This document shows positions 1 through 5,794 of a stretch of DNA of 6,607 bases, piece by piece. Made by a program: the position numbers and the translations under genes. The notes under the pieces are model-generated. The model was given only the letters and a program-made list of their open reading frames with translations. It did no database searches and was not told where the DNA came from. This DNA comes from a bacterium. Lineage in GTDB: Bacteria; Zixibacteria; MSB-5A5; GN15; FEB-12. The stretch's first letter is position 1, and the number at the start of each line of letters is the position of its first letter. Location: contig JAUWMW010000133.1 in assembly GCA_030612965.1 (NCBI GenBank), positions 1 to 6,607 on the forward strand, given 5' to 3'.

Positions 1-547
1 TACCGGCAGAACTCATGATCATCTGGTCAGATGAGTACTCAGCAGTCACGTCGCCGCCCGCGCCACGGATTACTATCCGCTGCGGTTGCACCGTGGTCGT
101 GTCGCCGGCACCGTCAGTGACAATGAGCGAGTCTGAGATTATTCCACCGGAAGCACCATCGACCGTGCCGACACGATAGGCATACCCTGACGACACAATC
201 CGACTCCGAGGATCAATCTCGGGATCCACTCCGATCTTGACACCAAGATAGGTACTTGTTCCGGCGAACACAGAGTCCGGAATGGGAGAAACCGACCCGA
301 GCAGGACACTGAACACACCGTCGGCATCAGGAGTGACTGTCTGCTGCTCCGACCAGAGCGAATCACCGGCGGTTTCATCATTCCAGATCGAAAAAACAAC
401 TTCAACCGACGTCGTCACCGGAACCCCAGCGTCGTTCGTCAGAACTCCCTGGTAGTTGAGTAGCTGCGGCACATCGGCCTGTAAGGGTGAGATGACGGTG
501 AGCAGAGCTACCGTCCATAACAGAAAACAACATGTACGAGATAGCAC
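1..547 (-). CDS. Secreted surface-type protein, N-terminal part (3' end outside window)
   Basis: The frame is open from a GTG at 545-547 to the left edge: 182 residues with no stop. Residues 1-24 form a signal peptide: a short basic start, a hydrophobic stretch (LLWTVALLTVI), and a cleavage site after LQA. The mature part begins with QLLNYQGVLTNDAGVPV, followed by VVFSIWNDETAGDSLWSEQQ, GVFSVLLGS, YLGVKIGVDPEIDPRSRI and SGYAYRV. From memory, this series is the N-terminal beta-domain of long secreted proteins in uncultivated FCB-type and deltaproteobacterial genomes, some of which end in a phage-tail-like S74 (endosialidase chaperone) domain. The C-terminus is not visible, so that ending is only a possibility. 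After residue 127 the sequence turns into short Gly/Asp/Ser/Thr-rich beta-like segments. The GTG is chosen because GGGAGG lies 6 nt upstream and the signal peptide starts there. A good promoter lies about 40 bases upstream, so the gene is probably transcribed on its own. Function unknown. Confidence 0.85.
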   Translation of the reverse strand, partial: MLSRTCCFLLWTVALLTVISPLQADVPQLLNYQGVLTNDAGVPVTTSVEVVFSIWNDETAGDSLWSEQQTVTPDADGVFSVLLGSVSPIPDSVFAGTSTYLGVKIGVDPEIDPRSRIVSSGYAYRVGTVDGASGGIISDSLIVTDGAGDTTTVQPQRIVIRGAGGDVTAEYSSDQMIMSSAG

Positions 548-553
548 GGGGAA

Positions 554-559
554 CCTCCC
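554..559 (-). promoter_or_regulatory. Shine-Dalgarno that fixes the GTG start of the left-edge gene
   Basis: GGGAGG on the minus strand ends 6 nt before the GTG at 547. The first residues after that GTG form the n-region of the signal peptide, so this site supports the non-ATG start. Confidence 0.75.
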
Positions 560-583
560 GAAGATAAAAAGGTTAGCAATTCA

Positions 584-612
584 GTTATATCGGCCTTTCG
601 GTTTACTGTCAT
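584..612 (-). promoter_or_regulatory. Sigma70-like promoter of the left-edge secreted protein gene
   Basis: On the minus strand, ATGACA (607-612) and TATAAC (584-589) are separated by exactly 17 nt. Each matches the sigma70 consensus at 5 of 6 positions. Transcription would begin near 577, giving a leader of about 30 nt that contains the Shine-Dalgarno at 554-559. This is a motif match only; sigma factor preferences of this organism are not known. Confidence 0.5.
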
Positions 613-646
613 TATCTATGAGCAACATCTGAGATCACTTTGCTGC

Positions 647-666
647 TGACTCAATGCGGTGAGTCA
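647..666. repeat. Perfect inverted repeat TGACTCA-N6-TGAGTCA
   Basis: Two 7-base arms (647-653 and 660-666) are exact reverse complements around ATGCGG. The repeat lies between the stop of the kinase gene and the promoter at 584-612, its near edge 34 bases upstream of the -35 box. No T-tract follows on either strand and only three of seven pairs are G-C, so an intrinsic terminator is unlikely. A dimeric regulator's binding site is more plausible. No regulator is identified. Confidence 0.45.
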
Positions 667-784
667 ATCGCTCGTACAGATTGGGCCAAGTGCTAATAAT
701 ATAGGCAATTAGTCGATTATGGCAAGGTTTTACGATCCGTATGGCCAGTCCTGCCACCGATATAGTGCTAGCGAACAAGTGCCG

Positions 785-3442
785 CTACGAATCGTTGTCG
801 CTTCTCTCGCTTTTCACCAGAGCCTTGAAACGAGGATGATCGCGCAGGGGGGCATACTCCGGCCAGGTGGCGACATGCGATGCCGAAGTCCATGACGGGA
901 TCGACAGCAGATACTCCAATTGATCTATGGCCAGATCATATTCTCCCACAAGGCAGTATATCTCAGCTAACACGGCAACAAGGTCAGGTCCCACGAAGGC
1001 ATCTTCAGAGACCGGAAGGCATTCTACGGCCAGCAAGCCTTCTCGGATAGCATCTTCTTTCTGACCCAAACCTGCATAAGCCTTCCCGATGAAAACGTGC
1101 AAGTAGTGTGGATACTGGTCGGCCCCCAGTGTGATCTGATCCTGAAGCACAGCGATGGCTGAATCATAATAGTGAGGATAGCCTGCAAAACCCTGATGGC
1201 GATAGATGTCGCCTTTCTGAAGATAGTATTCGGCCGTTCCGGTAGCGATCATAGCCGATGACCCTCCGGCCGAGGACAAGAACTCCAGGGCATGATCATA
1301 GTCACTGTCAACCATATCAAGTATGATCTCAAGATAGGTTATTTCGGCCCAACGTTCGTTGGTCCCAAGAGCGGCGGCGATCACCTGTCGTGCATGCTCT
1401 GTATGACCGTCCCGCACCAGACACATGAGAGCCTTCTGGAAAAAGGCAAATTTGAGGTCCGGAGCAAGGCTGATGGCCCTGTCGAAGAGCTTCTCAGCCT
1501 CGGCGTATTCTCGCAGGCTGACCAGAGTCCCTGCAAACTCCGACGTTCGCCAGGCACTGCGTGGATCGGCCAGCACAACCTGTCTGAAGTTGTCTACGGC
1601 CGAAGACCATCTACCCTGTCGTCGCTGCACCTGGGCGGTGGCATAGATTACGTCGCTGTTGCCCGGCTGCTTCTGGGCCACTAATGCAAACTGCTTCAAA
1701 GCTTTTTCATAGTTCCTGTCACCATGATAATAGAACCAGCCCAGAGCAAAGTGAGCTTCGGCAAGATCTGGAGCAAACTCTATGGATCTATCCACCGCCT
1801 CCCGGGCCGCCGCTAACCGTTCGGGCGATCGGTCATGGTAATACCAGTACATCTGTGTGTGAACCATGCCGAGTTTTGCATAGGCCAGTGCGAATTCCGG
1901 TTCGAGTTCGATAGCCGACTGATACATTGCTTCGGCGTTTCGCAGACCATCGTGGGTAACGTCATAGTACTGATTGCCGCGCAAATAGTAGTCGTATGCT
2001 TCTGGGTCATCTGTTGGTTGCCGAGCCACGGCTTCCTGTTCGGTTACAAGTAATGTAATGTCGAGCGCCTCAGCTACCTTGCGAGCCACGCTTGCCTGGA
2101 CGGCAAAGATGTCATTGAGAACGACCGTGTACCGATTGGCCCAGAGATTGACGTCGGTAGAGACTTGTACCAGCCTTGGGTTGATTCGCAGGCGTTCTTC
2201 TTTGCTGGACTTGTCCCAGCGTATAGTGCCCATGAGAATGTAGTCGACCCCGAGTTCTTTTCCAATCTGCTTCAGACTCTTGTCGCTGCCCTTGTACTTG
2301 TTTGTACTGGACCGAGAAATAACACCCAGCCCGGAAAGTTGCGACAGGTTGACAAGGATCTCCTCTGTGATACCTTCAGCGAAATACTCGTCCTCAGGCA
2401 GCCCCAGGTTCTCAAACGGCAGAACCGCCAGCATTTTTCTGCCGCCAGTAGTGGCTACCTGCATCCACTGTATGAACAGATACGACAAAGCCACCACCAG
2501 CACCAGCCCAGTCCCCGCGACAAACCAAACCGGCCCCCGTCTTCTCTGAACAACCCCTTGACTCGTCACCGAAACCTGAGACCGAGAAACCATCCGTTTG
2601 AGGTCACTGGTGACGCCTTGGGCAGATTGGTAACGCATCGATGGGTCTTTCTCCAGGAGTTTGGAAACCATGCGCTGCAACTCTTCGGGGACATCAGCCT
2701 TGTAGCGAGCCAGCGGCTCGGGCTCGTCTTGGAGGATGGCATTGAGGGTGGAGGCTTCGTTGTCGCGGCCGAATGGCGTTCGACCGGTAATCATCCCATA
2801 GACGACAACGCCCAGAGAAAACAAGTCGGAACGGTGGTCAAGCTCCTTGCCCTGAACTTGCTCGGGCGACATGTACTGCACCGTCCCCATGGTGGAGCCG
2901 GTTCTGGTAAGCTGCTCGGCGCCCTTGACAGCCGCCAATCCGAAATCGAGCAGGCGCAGTCTGTTCTTCTCATCGACGACGATGTTTGCCGGTTTGATGT
3001 CCCGATGTATGACTCCTGACTCGTGGGCTGCGGCGAGACCTTCGCAGATTTGTAGAGTGAGGTCGATTATCCGCTCGAAGTCGAGATGTTCCGCTTTTGT
3101 CAAACTGCCCAGTGTTTGGCCCTTCACCAGTTCCATCGCGAAATAAGGCCGCCCCTCGTGCTCGGAAACTCCGAAGATCGTCACGATGTTGGGATGATTC
3201 AGCTTGGCGGTAGCCTCAGCCTCACGGTAGAAACGTGCCCTCGAGTCATCGTCCTGACACAGGTGAGCCGGCAAGAACTTCAGTGCCACTTTGCGTTTCA
3301 TCCTCGTGTCTTCCGCCAGATAGACCTCACCCATGCCACCAGCACCGATCTTCTCAACGATCTGATAGTGTCCTATGTTGGCGCCTGCGCTTAGGACGGT
3401 GAAAGAGCGTGTTCTATCATCGTGTGAGTCATCCGTCGCCAT
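785..3442 (-). CDS. Transmembrane serine/threonine protein kinase with TolB-like and TPR domains
   Basis: This is an 885-residue Hanks-type (PknB-like) kinase that would phosphorylate Ser/Thr on cytoplasmic targets. The kinase domain spans about residues 26-285. All key residues are present: glycine loop GAGGMG (33-38), ATP-binding Lys55, probable helix-C Glu74, HRDIKPAN with Asp148 and Asn153, DFG at 166-168, SPEQ at 192-195, Asp206 and Arg270. The Arg before the catalytic Asp and the Thr-rich segment before SPEQ suggest activation-loop phosphorylation. One membrane helix lies at about 304-326. It is followed by a TolB/FlgO-like domain (about 336-465, LAVLPFENLG...GITEEI...LGVDYILMGTI) and then TPR-type helical repeats (about 480-845), ending in WPEYAPLRDHPRF, a motif common at the end of such TPR proteins. 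With one helix, the kinase should be inside and the TolB-TPR part outside the cytoplasm, as a sensor or docking arm. The ATG has GAGAGG 10 nt upstream. The gene is isolated from its neighbours by about 240 and 840 bases. Substrate and signal are unknown. Confidence 0.95.
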   Translation of the reverse strand: MATDDSHDDRTRSFTVLSAGANIGHYQIVEKIGAGGMGEVYLAEDTRMKRKVALKFLPAHLCQDDDSRARFYREAEATAKLNHPNIVTIFGVSEHEGRPYFAMELVKGQTLGSLTKAEHLDFERIIDLTLQICEGLAAAHESGVIHRDIKPANIVVDEKNRLRLLDFGLAAVKGAEQLTRTGSTMGTVQYMSPEQVQGKELDHRSDLFSLGVVVYGMITGRTPFGRDNEASTLNAILQDEPEPLARYKADVPEELQRMVSKLLEKDPSMRYQSAQGVTSDLKRMVSRSQVSVTSQGVVQRRRGPVWFVAGTGLVLVVALSYLFIQWMQVATTGGRKMLAVLPFENLGLPEDEYFAEGITEEILVNLSQLSGLGVISRSSTNKYKGSDKSLKQIGKELGVDYILMGTIRWDKSSKEERLRINPRLVQVSTDVNLWANRYTVVLNDIFAVQASVARKVAEALDITLLVTEQEAVARQPTDDPEAYDYYLRGNQYYDVTHDGLRNAEAMYQSAIELEPEFALAYAKLGMVHTQMYWYYHDRSPERLAAAREAVDRSIEFAPDLAEAHFALGWFYYHGDRNYEKALKQFALVAQKQPGNSDVIYATAQVQRRQGRWSSAVDNFRQVVLADPRSAWRTSEFAGTLVSLREYAEAEKLFDRAISLAPDLKFAFFQKALMCLVRDGHTEHARQVIAAALGTNERWAEITYLEIILDMVDSDYDHALEFLSSAGGSSAMIATGTAEYYLQKGDIYRHQGFAGYPHYYDSAIAVLQDQITLGADQYPHYLHVFIGKAYAGLGQKEDAIREGLLAVECLPVSEDAFVGPDLVAVLAEIYCLVGEYDLAIDQLEYLLSIPSWTSASHVATWPEYAPLRDHPRFKALVKSERSDNDS

Positions 3443-3463
3443 GGGAACGAAACCTCTCTTCGT

Positions 3464-3480
3464 TGGCTACCTTGTAGCCA
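3464..3480 (-). promoter_or_regulatory. Hairpin in the kinase leader, next to the Shine-Dalgarno
   Basis: TGGCTAC and GTAGCCA are perfect complements around a 3-nt loop. The stem ends 5 nt upstream of the likely ribosome binding site GAGAGG (3453-3458). The position suggests a role in translation initiation or mRNA stability, but no trans factor is visible. Confidence 0.4.
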
Positions 3481-3641
3481 CTCTCCTGAATGAAATCAAG
3501 ATAGAATCTCAACTTCTCTCAAGCAACTTCAAAAGGGCGACATTCGCTTGGAGTATTTTGGGCTCTAGTTCAATTAGGCTCACCTCCGGATTCTAACAGG
3601 GACGGTCACAACAGCTATTGCAGGACCTTTAGTTGAAGGAA

Positions 3642-3662
3642 CCGCGTACTACGAATACGCGG
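3642..3662. repeat. Hairpin CCGCGTA-N7-TACGCGG
   Basis: Perfect 7-bp stem (3642-3648 with 3656-3662) around CTACGAA. It is the outermost member of the palindrome cluster next to the kinase leader. No T-tract follows, so it is not an obvious terminator. Confidence 0.5.
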
Positions 3663-3672
3663 AAAAGGAGGA

Positions 3673-3690
3673 TGCCCGCTTGCGCGGACA
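3673..3690. repeat. REP-like hairpin (TGCCCGC-TTGC-GCGGACA)
   Basis: The stem has 6 of 7 pairs, with one C-A mismatch. Read on the minus strand with its flanks it gives TTGTCATGTCCGCGCAAG followed by CGGGCATCC. This is the style of the short dispersed 'GTCATNCCCGCG...GCGGGNATCC' repeats found between genes in many bacteria. Its translation (CHVRASGHPP) is typical of spurious ORFs from such repeats. Family assignment is from memory. Confidence 0.5.
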
Positions 3691-3704
3691 TGACAAGAGA
3701 GGCT

Positions 3705-3727
3705 GTCGAAACCGCAGGGGTTTCGAC
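3705..3727. repeat. Strong hairpin GTCGAAACC-GCAGG-GGTTTCGAC
   Basis: Perfect 9-bp stem with a 5-nt loop. It can be extended outward by a T-G wobble and a C-G pair (3703/3729). It lies 14 bases from the REP-like hairpin, and the two may form one composite dispersed repeat. There is no T-tract on either side. Confidence 0.55.
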
Positions 3728-3785
3728 GGTGATGGATGTCAGAGGTACCGGAAGTCATGACCTGCGATGGAACGTTTACTTGTTC

Positions 3786-3808
3786 AAAGTCCCCTCTTGA
3801 GGAACTTT
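3786..3808. repeat. Hairpin around CCTC-TT-GAGG with AAAGT/ACTTT arms
   Basis: AAAGT (3786-3790) can pair with ACTTT (3804-3808), and CCTC (3793-3796) with GAGG (3799-3802), leaving a CC/A internal bulge and a tight TT loop. The right arm overlaps the long-range inverted repeat that starts at 3804. A related AAAGTCC...TTGAG...GGA pattern recurs at 3944-3962. Confidence 0.35.
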
Positions 3809-3848
3809 CCAAAAACTATCTGGTGGTGGTTATTCCTTTGCTGTGGGC

Positions 3849-3868
3849 GGCAGACGTCCTCGTCTGCC
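3849..3868 (-). repeat. 20-nt palindrome, copy 1 (inverted orientation)
   Basis: GGCAGACG-TCCT-CGTCTGCC on the plus strand: perfect 8-bp stem and a 4-nt loop. On the minus strand the loop reads AGGA and the right flank GCCCACA, matching the NGGA loop and GCSCAC flank of copies 2 and 3, so this copy is inverted relative to them. Confidence 0.65.
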
Positions 3869-3899
3869 CCTTGATTACACTGGATACGTCCTTCAAACG

Positions 3900-3919
3900 G
3901 GCAGACCGGGAGGTCTGCC
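3900..3919 (+). repeat. 20-nt palindrome, copy 2
   Basis: GGCAGACC-GGGA-GGTCTGCC: perfect 8-bp stem, 4-nt loop, right flank GCGCACA. Compared with copy 1 the innermost pair is switched from G-C to C-G, so pairing is kept although the sequence changed. Confidence 0.65.
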
Positions 3920-3983
3920 GCGCACAATATCAAGGGCTTTTGGAAAGTCCGTTGAGAGCGGATTTAGGGATGGGTAGGGGCTC

Positions 3984-4003
3984 GGAAGATGTGGACATCT
4001 GCC
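3984..4003 (+). repeat. 20-nt palindrome, copy 3 (diverged)
   Basis: GGAAGATG-TGGA-CATCTGCC: 7 of 8 pairs hold, with one A-G mismatch at position 3. The right flank is GCCCACT. At the seventh pair it has T-A where the other copies have C-G, another compensatory change. Confidence 0.55.
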
Positions 4004-4013
4004 GCCCACTAAA

Positions 4014-4082
4014 CCCCGAAATGATCCTGGCCCCCTTGGTGGTCAACTAGAAATCATAAGTGTCTTCCAAATCATGTCGGGG
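4014..4082. repeat. Imperfect inverted repeat CCCCGAAATGAT / ATCATGTCGGGG
   Basis: The 12-base arms at 4014-4025 and 4071-4082 are complementary at 11 positions and separated by 45 bases. The left arm begins 10 bases after palindrome copy 3. This may be another decayed repeat element; no function is evident. Confidence 0.35.
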
Positions 4083-4189
4083 CCCTGGTACTCCTGACAC
4101 AGGTTGGCAGTCGGTTTGAAAGCCAGTCAGCCCCACGACCGGTGGTCCTTTTTTTGGCCACTTAGCTACGCAACGCATCAACACACCAA

Positions 4190-4214
4190 AAGGCCGCCTT
4201 GGTGAGGCGGCCTT
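4190..4214 (-). terminator. Rho-independent terminator of the triple-repeat secreted protein gene
   Basis: AAGGCCGCCT and AGGCGGCCTT form a perfect 10-bp, GC-rich stem around a 5-nt loop. On the minus strand the stem runs into TTTTGGTGTGTT, so a U-tract follows. It lies 67 nt past the stop at 4282, in the right place to end that transcript. The mirrored A/T flank on the plus strand is weak (CCTTATGG), so it is mainly a minus-strand terminator. Confidence 0.85.
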
Positions 4215-4281
4215 ATGGGTTGGTTCACAGTATATGCGGTAGGAGAACTATGTGCCCGTGAAAATCGTGCTTGTCGCGACA

Positions 4282-5523
4282 TCAGTTCCGGGCGAATTCG
4301 ACGCGCTCGAAATCCTCCCAATCGACTTCAATCTCATCACCATCGCTGGTCGTGATGAATATCCCTTTGTTGTCTTCGTCGACATCGTTGGAACCGCGCA
4401 GGCGGAAAGTGCGGCCATCCCACACCGTTATGATGGACGACCGGTATGATTTCTTGGCGATCTCCTTAATCAGACCGAACTCAATGTCGAACTCGACGTC
4501 ACGATAGTCCCCATCGAGCAATTCCCACGAGTATTCCTCGTCGTCATCCCAACGGATTGTGCCCGTATACTCTTCACCATCTTCAGTGAATACAGTCCCT
4601 CTCAATTCATGACCGCCATCGAATTGGGCATAGGTCAACGGTTCCGACGGTTCGTGGAAATCCAGTCGGTCGAACTCGTCCCATTGGACGATGACCTGCC
4701 CGAACCCCAAATCTGAAATGATAATACCACTGTTGTCATCGTCGACGTCGTTGGTGCCGCGCAGGAGCAGTTCATCGCCGTTGTTGAGGGTGACAGTGGC
4801 GCCGCTGGAACTGTAGCGTTCAATCGATTGGATCTTGCCGAATTTGATCTTACGCCGGCGACCCTTCAAGTCGCCGTCGAGGATGTCCCTTGTGAAAAGC
4901 TCGTCAATATCCCAGCAGACATAGCCGGTGTATTCATCGCCGCGACGGGTGGTGAGCGTCCCGTATAGTCGTTCGCCGAGATTAGAGACCAATGACCCGT
5001 CGCCCTGCATGAAGTCGATACGCTCGATATCATCCCAGACCAATTCGATCTCCCCTTCGTCGAGGTCCTCGATGATGATCTCCCTCACTCCCGTACCGAC
5101 GTCGCTGGAGCCACCATCAAGTTCAACCGTCTCACCGGATTTCAACGTAAACAGCGCGGCGTCATCATCGATCACTTCCAACGACGCCAGGTGACCAAAC
5201 CGCATTCCTGACTGAGCTACATTCCCCCAACTGATGCTGGCTCCGCCGGTCCTGGCGATGGTAATGCCGAACAACTCTATGGAGCGCTCGCGGTCACGGT
5301 ACTTGGTTCTCTTCGAGCGATCATGCCGTCGCAACTCCTTGTTGCCATTCAGGACATCGACCCAGCTTCCTTCGTTCTTGTCCCATCGGATCAGCCCTTC
5401 AAACACGTCATCATCGACAGTGGTGATTTTGCCGTAAATCCGGCCGCTGCTGTCAGCCAAAGTGGCCAACGCAAACATCAGCGTTAGGGCAGCGGCGGCC
5501 AGGAGTATCCAGAGATGCCTCAT
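4282..5523 (-). CDS. Secreted acidic protein with three tandem repeats, function unknown
   Basis: This encodes 413 residues. Residues 1-23 are a signal peptide (MRH, a hydrophobic AAAALTLMFA-rich core, cleavage after ATLA). The mature protein is almost entirely three copies of one module: about 28-171, 185-289 and 306-410. Each starts [RE]-[IL]-[YR]-G-x-[ILV]-x-T, continues with an 'EYTGxIRWD..E.....LDGD' element, then an FGxI segment, a 'TLxxGDxxxLRGxNDVDxDNxGIxI' element, and closes on a 'VxWDDFERxDF' motif. Copy 1 carries an insertion of about 38 residues with a basic stretch (RRHDRSKRTKYRDRER, 65-80). The alternating hydrophobic pattern suggests beta-rich modules, possibly beta-barrels or propeller-like blades. 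The Asp-rich NDVDxDNxG turns resemble metal-binding loops but do not fit a strict EF-hand. I recognise no named family. An upstream ATG at 5529 gives two more residues, but it sits only 3 nt from GGAGG, whereas 5523 sits 9 nt away. Transcription stops at the terminator at 4190-4214. Confidence 0.9.
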   Translation of the reverse strand: MRHLWILLAAAALTLMFALATLADSSGRIYGKITTVDDDVFEGLIRWDKNEGSWVDVLNGNKELRRHDRSKRTKYRDRERSIELFGITIARTGGASISWGNVAQSGMRFGHLASLEVIDDDAALFTLKSGETVELDGGSSDVGTGVREIIIEDLDEGEIELVWDDIERIDFMQGDGSLVSNLGERLYGTLTTRRGDEYTGYVCWDIDELFTRDILDGDLKGRRRKIKFGKIQSIERYSSSGATVTLNNGDELLLRGTNDVDDDNSGIIISDLGFGQVIVQWDEFDRLDFHEPSEPLTYAQFDGGHELRGTVFTEDGEEYTGTIRWDDDEEYSWELLDGDYRDVEFDIEFGLIKEIAKKSYRSSIITVWDGRTFRLRGSNDVDEDNKGIFITTSDGDEIEVDWEDFERVEFARN

Positions 5524-5529
5524 CTTCAT

Positions 5530-5537
5530 TCACCTCC
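5530..5537 (-). promoter_or_regulatory. Full-length Shine-Dalgarno GGAGGTGA that favours the start at 5523
   Basis: GGAGGTGA on the minus strand matches the anti-Shine-Dalgarno over eight bases. The first ATG (5527-5529) follows it directly, too close for normal spacing. The second in-frame ATG (5521-5523) is 9 nt from GGAGG. The second is therefore preferred. Confidence 0.6.
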
Positions 5538-5643
5538 ACGAAGTAGTTACTTTCTTCTTCTTAGGCTTACGCAAAAGGTTTGGAAAGGTTGCTACGGGCA
5601 TCTTATTTCTGTGACAGAGGCAGAGACAGCTACTTCTTCGCTA

Positions 5644-5668
5644 CGCCCGTGAACTCGAGCAACGGGCG
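5644..5668 (-). promoter_or_regulatory. Hairpin in the leader of the secreted protein gene
   Basis: CGCCCGT and ACGGGCG form a perfect 7-bp GC-rich stem around an 11-nt loop, 115 bases upstream of the Shine-Dalgarno. It directly follows a smaller stem (GTCTC/GAGAC) on the minus strand. If the leader reaches this far it would be a structured 5' UTR element; no known riboswitch consensus fits. Confidence 0.35.
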
Positions 5669-5794
5669 GTCTTGCGTCACCCCGCGTCTCAGGCAAGAGA
5701 CAAGCCCTGACCCTACGCGAGAAAGGGACGCTTTTTGAGATGATCTCCTGAAACTATTGAGGAAGTATCTTGGCGTGCAGACCTAAGCAAACAA

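Larger units (their letters stand above)
3804..3948. repeat. Long-range inverted repeat enclosing two palindromes (MITE-like)
   Basis: ACTTTCCAAAA (3804-3814) is the exact reverse complement of TTTTGGAAAGT (3938-3948). Inside it, the palindromes at 3849-3868 and 3900-3919 lie in opposite orientations, judged by loop and flank: each, read outward, is followed by GCSCACA. CCCTTGAT (3868-3875) also pairs with ATCAAGGG (3929-3936). The unit therefore looks like two diverged, inverted copies of one element of about 60-70 bases. No transposase and no target-site duplication could be recognised, so 'MITE-like' describes the form only. Confidence 0.45.
3443..4189. other. Gene-free, inverted-repeat-rich spacer
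   Basis: I see no credible gene in these 747 bases. Open frames on both strands are short, lack good start sites and run straight through palindromes; the longest (plus strand, 3736-4050) is built from repeat sequence. The spacer holds at least seven hairpin-forming sequences between 3464 and 4003, a long-range inverted repeat at 3804-3948, an imperfect inverted repeat at 4014-4082 and a T7 tract at 4149-4155. It looks like a landing or accumulation site for dispersed intergenic repeats. No convincing promoter for the kinase could be picked out. Confidence 0.7.

Noticed and set aside
647..666. Terminator of the kinase gene
   Set aside because: The inverted repeat is AT-rich, has no following T-tract, and lies about 120 bases past the stop; an operator is the better reading.
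2165..3019. 284-codon open frame on the plus strand inside the kinase gene
   Set aside because: It is antisense to the kinase domain, its product has no recognisable domain or composition, and the kinase frame carries all conserved motifs. It is a shadow of coding bias.
3506..3540. Kinase promoter (TTGCTT-17-TATCTT on the minus strand)
   Set aside because: The boxes match sigma70 at only 3 and 4 of 6 positions, which is expected by chance in a stretch of this size.
3615..3812. 65-codon minus-strand open frame upstream of the kinase
   Set aside because: It is made from the REP-like and GTCGAAACC hairpins; CHVRASGHPP is a typical spurious product of such repeats.
3849..4003. CRISPR array
   Set aside because: Only three short palindromes, in mixed orientation, with unequal spacing (51 and 84 bases) and no cas gene. 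This is not an array.
3736..4050. 104-codon open frame on the plus strand in the spacer
   Set aside because: It runs through all three 20-nt palindromes and the inverted repeat, has no good ribosome site, and segments such as AADVLVC and RADREVC are simply translations of the repeats.
4131..4161. Plus-strand terminator at the T7 tract (4149-4155)
   Set aside because: The stem before it (CCAC/GTGG or GACC/GGTC) is only 4 bp, and no plus-strand gene lies upstream.
5560..5730. Cyclic-di-GMP (GEMM-I) riboswitch, suggested by GGGTGACGCAAGACC and GGGCGTAGC on the minus strand
   Set aside because: The GAAA tetraloop, the AGGGCAAACC half and the receptor hairpin of the consensus are missing, so the resemblance is local only.
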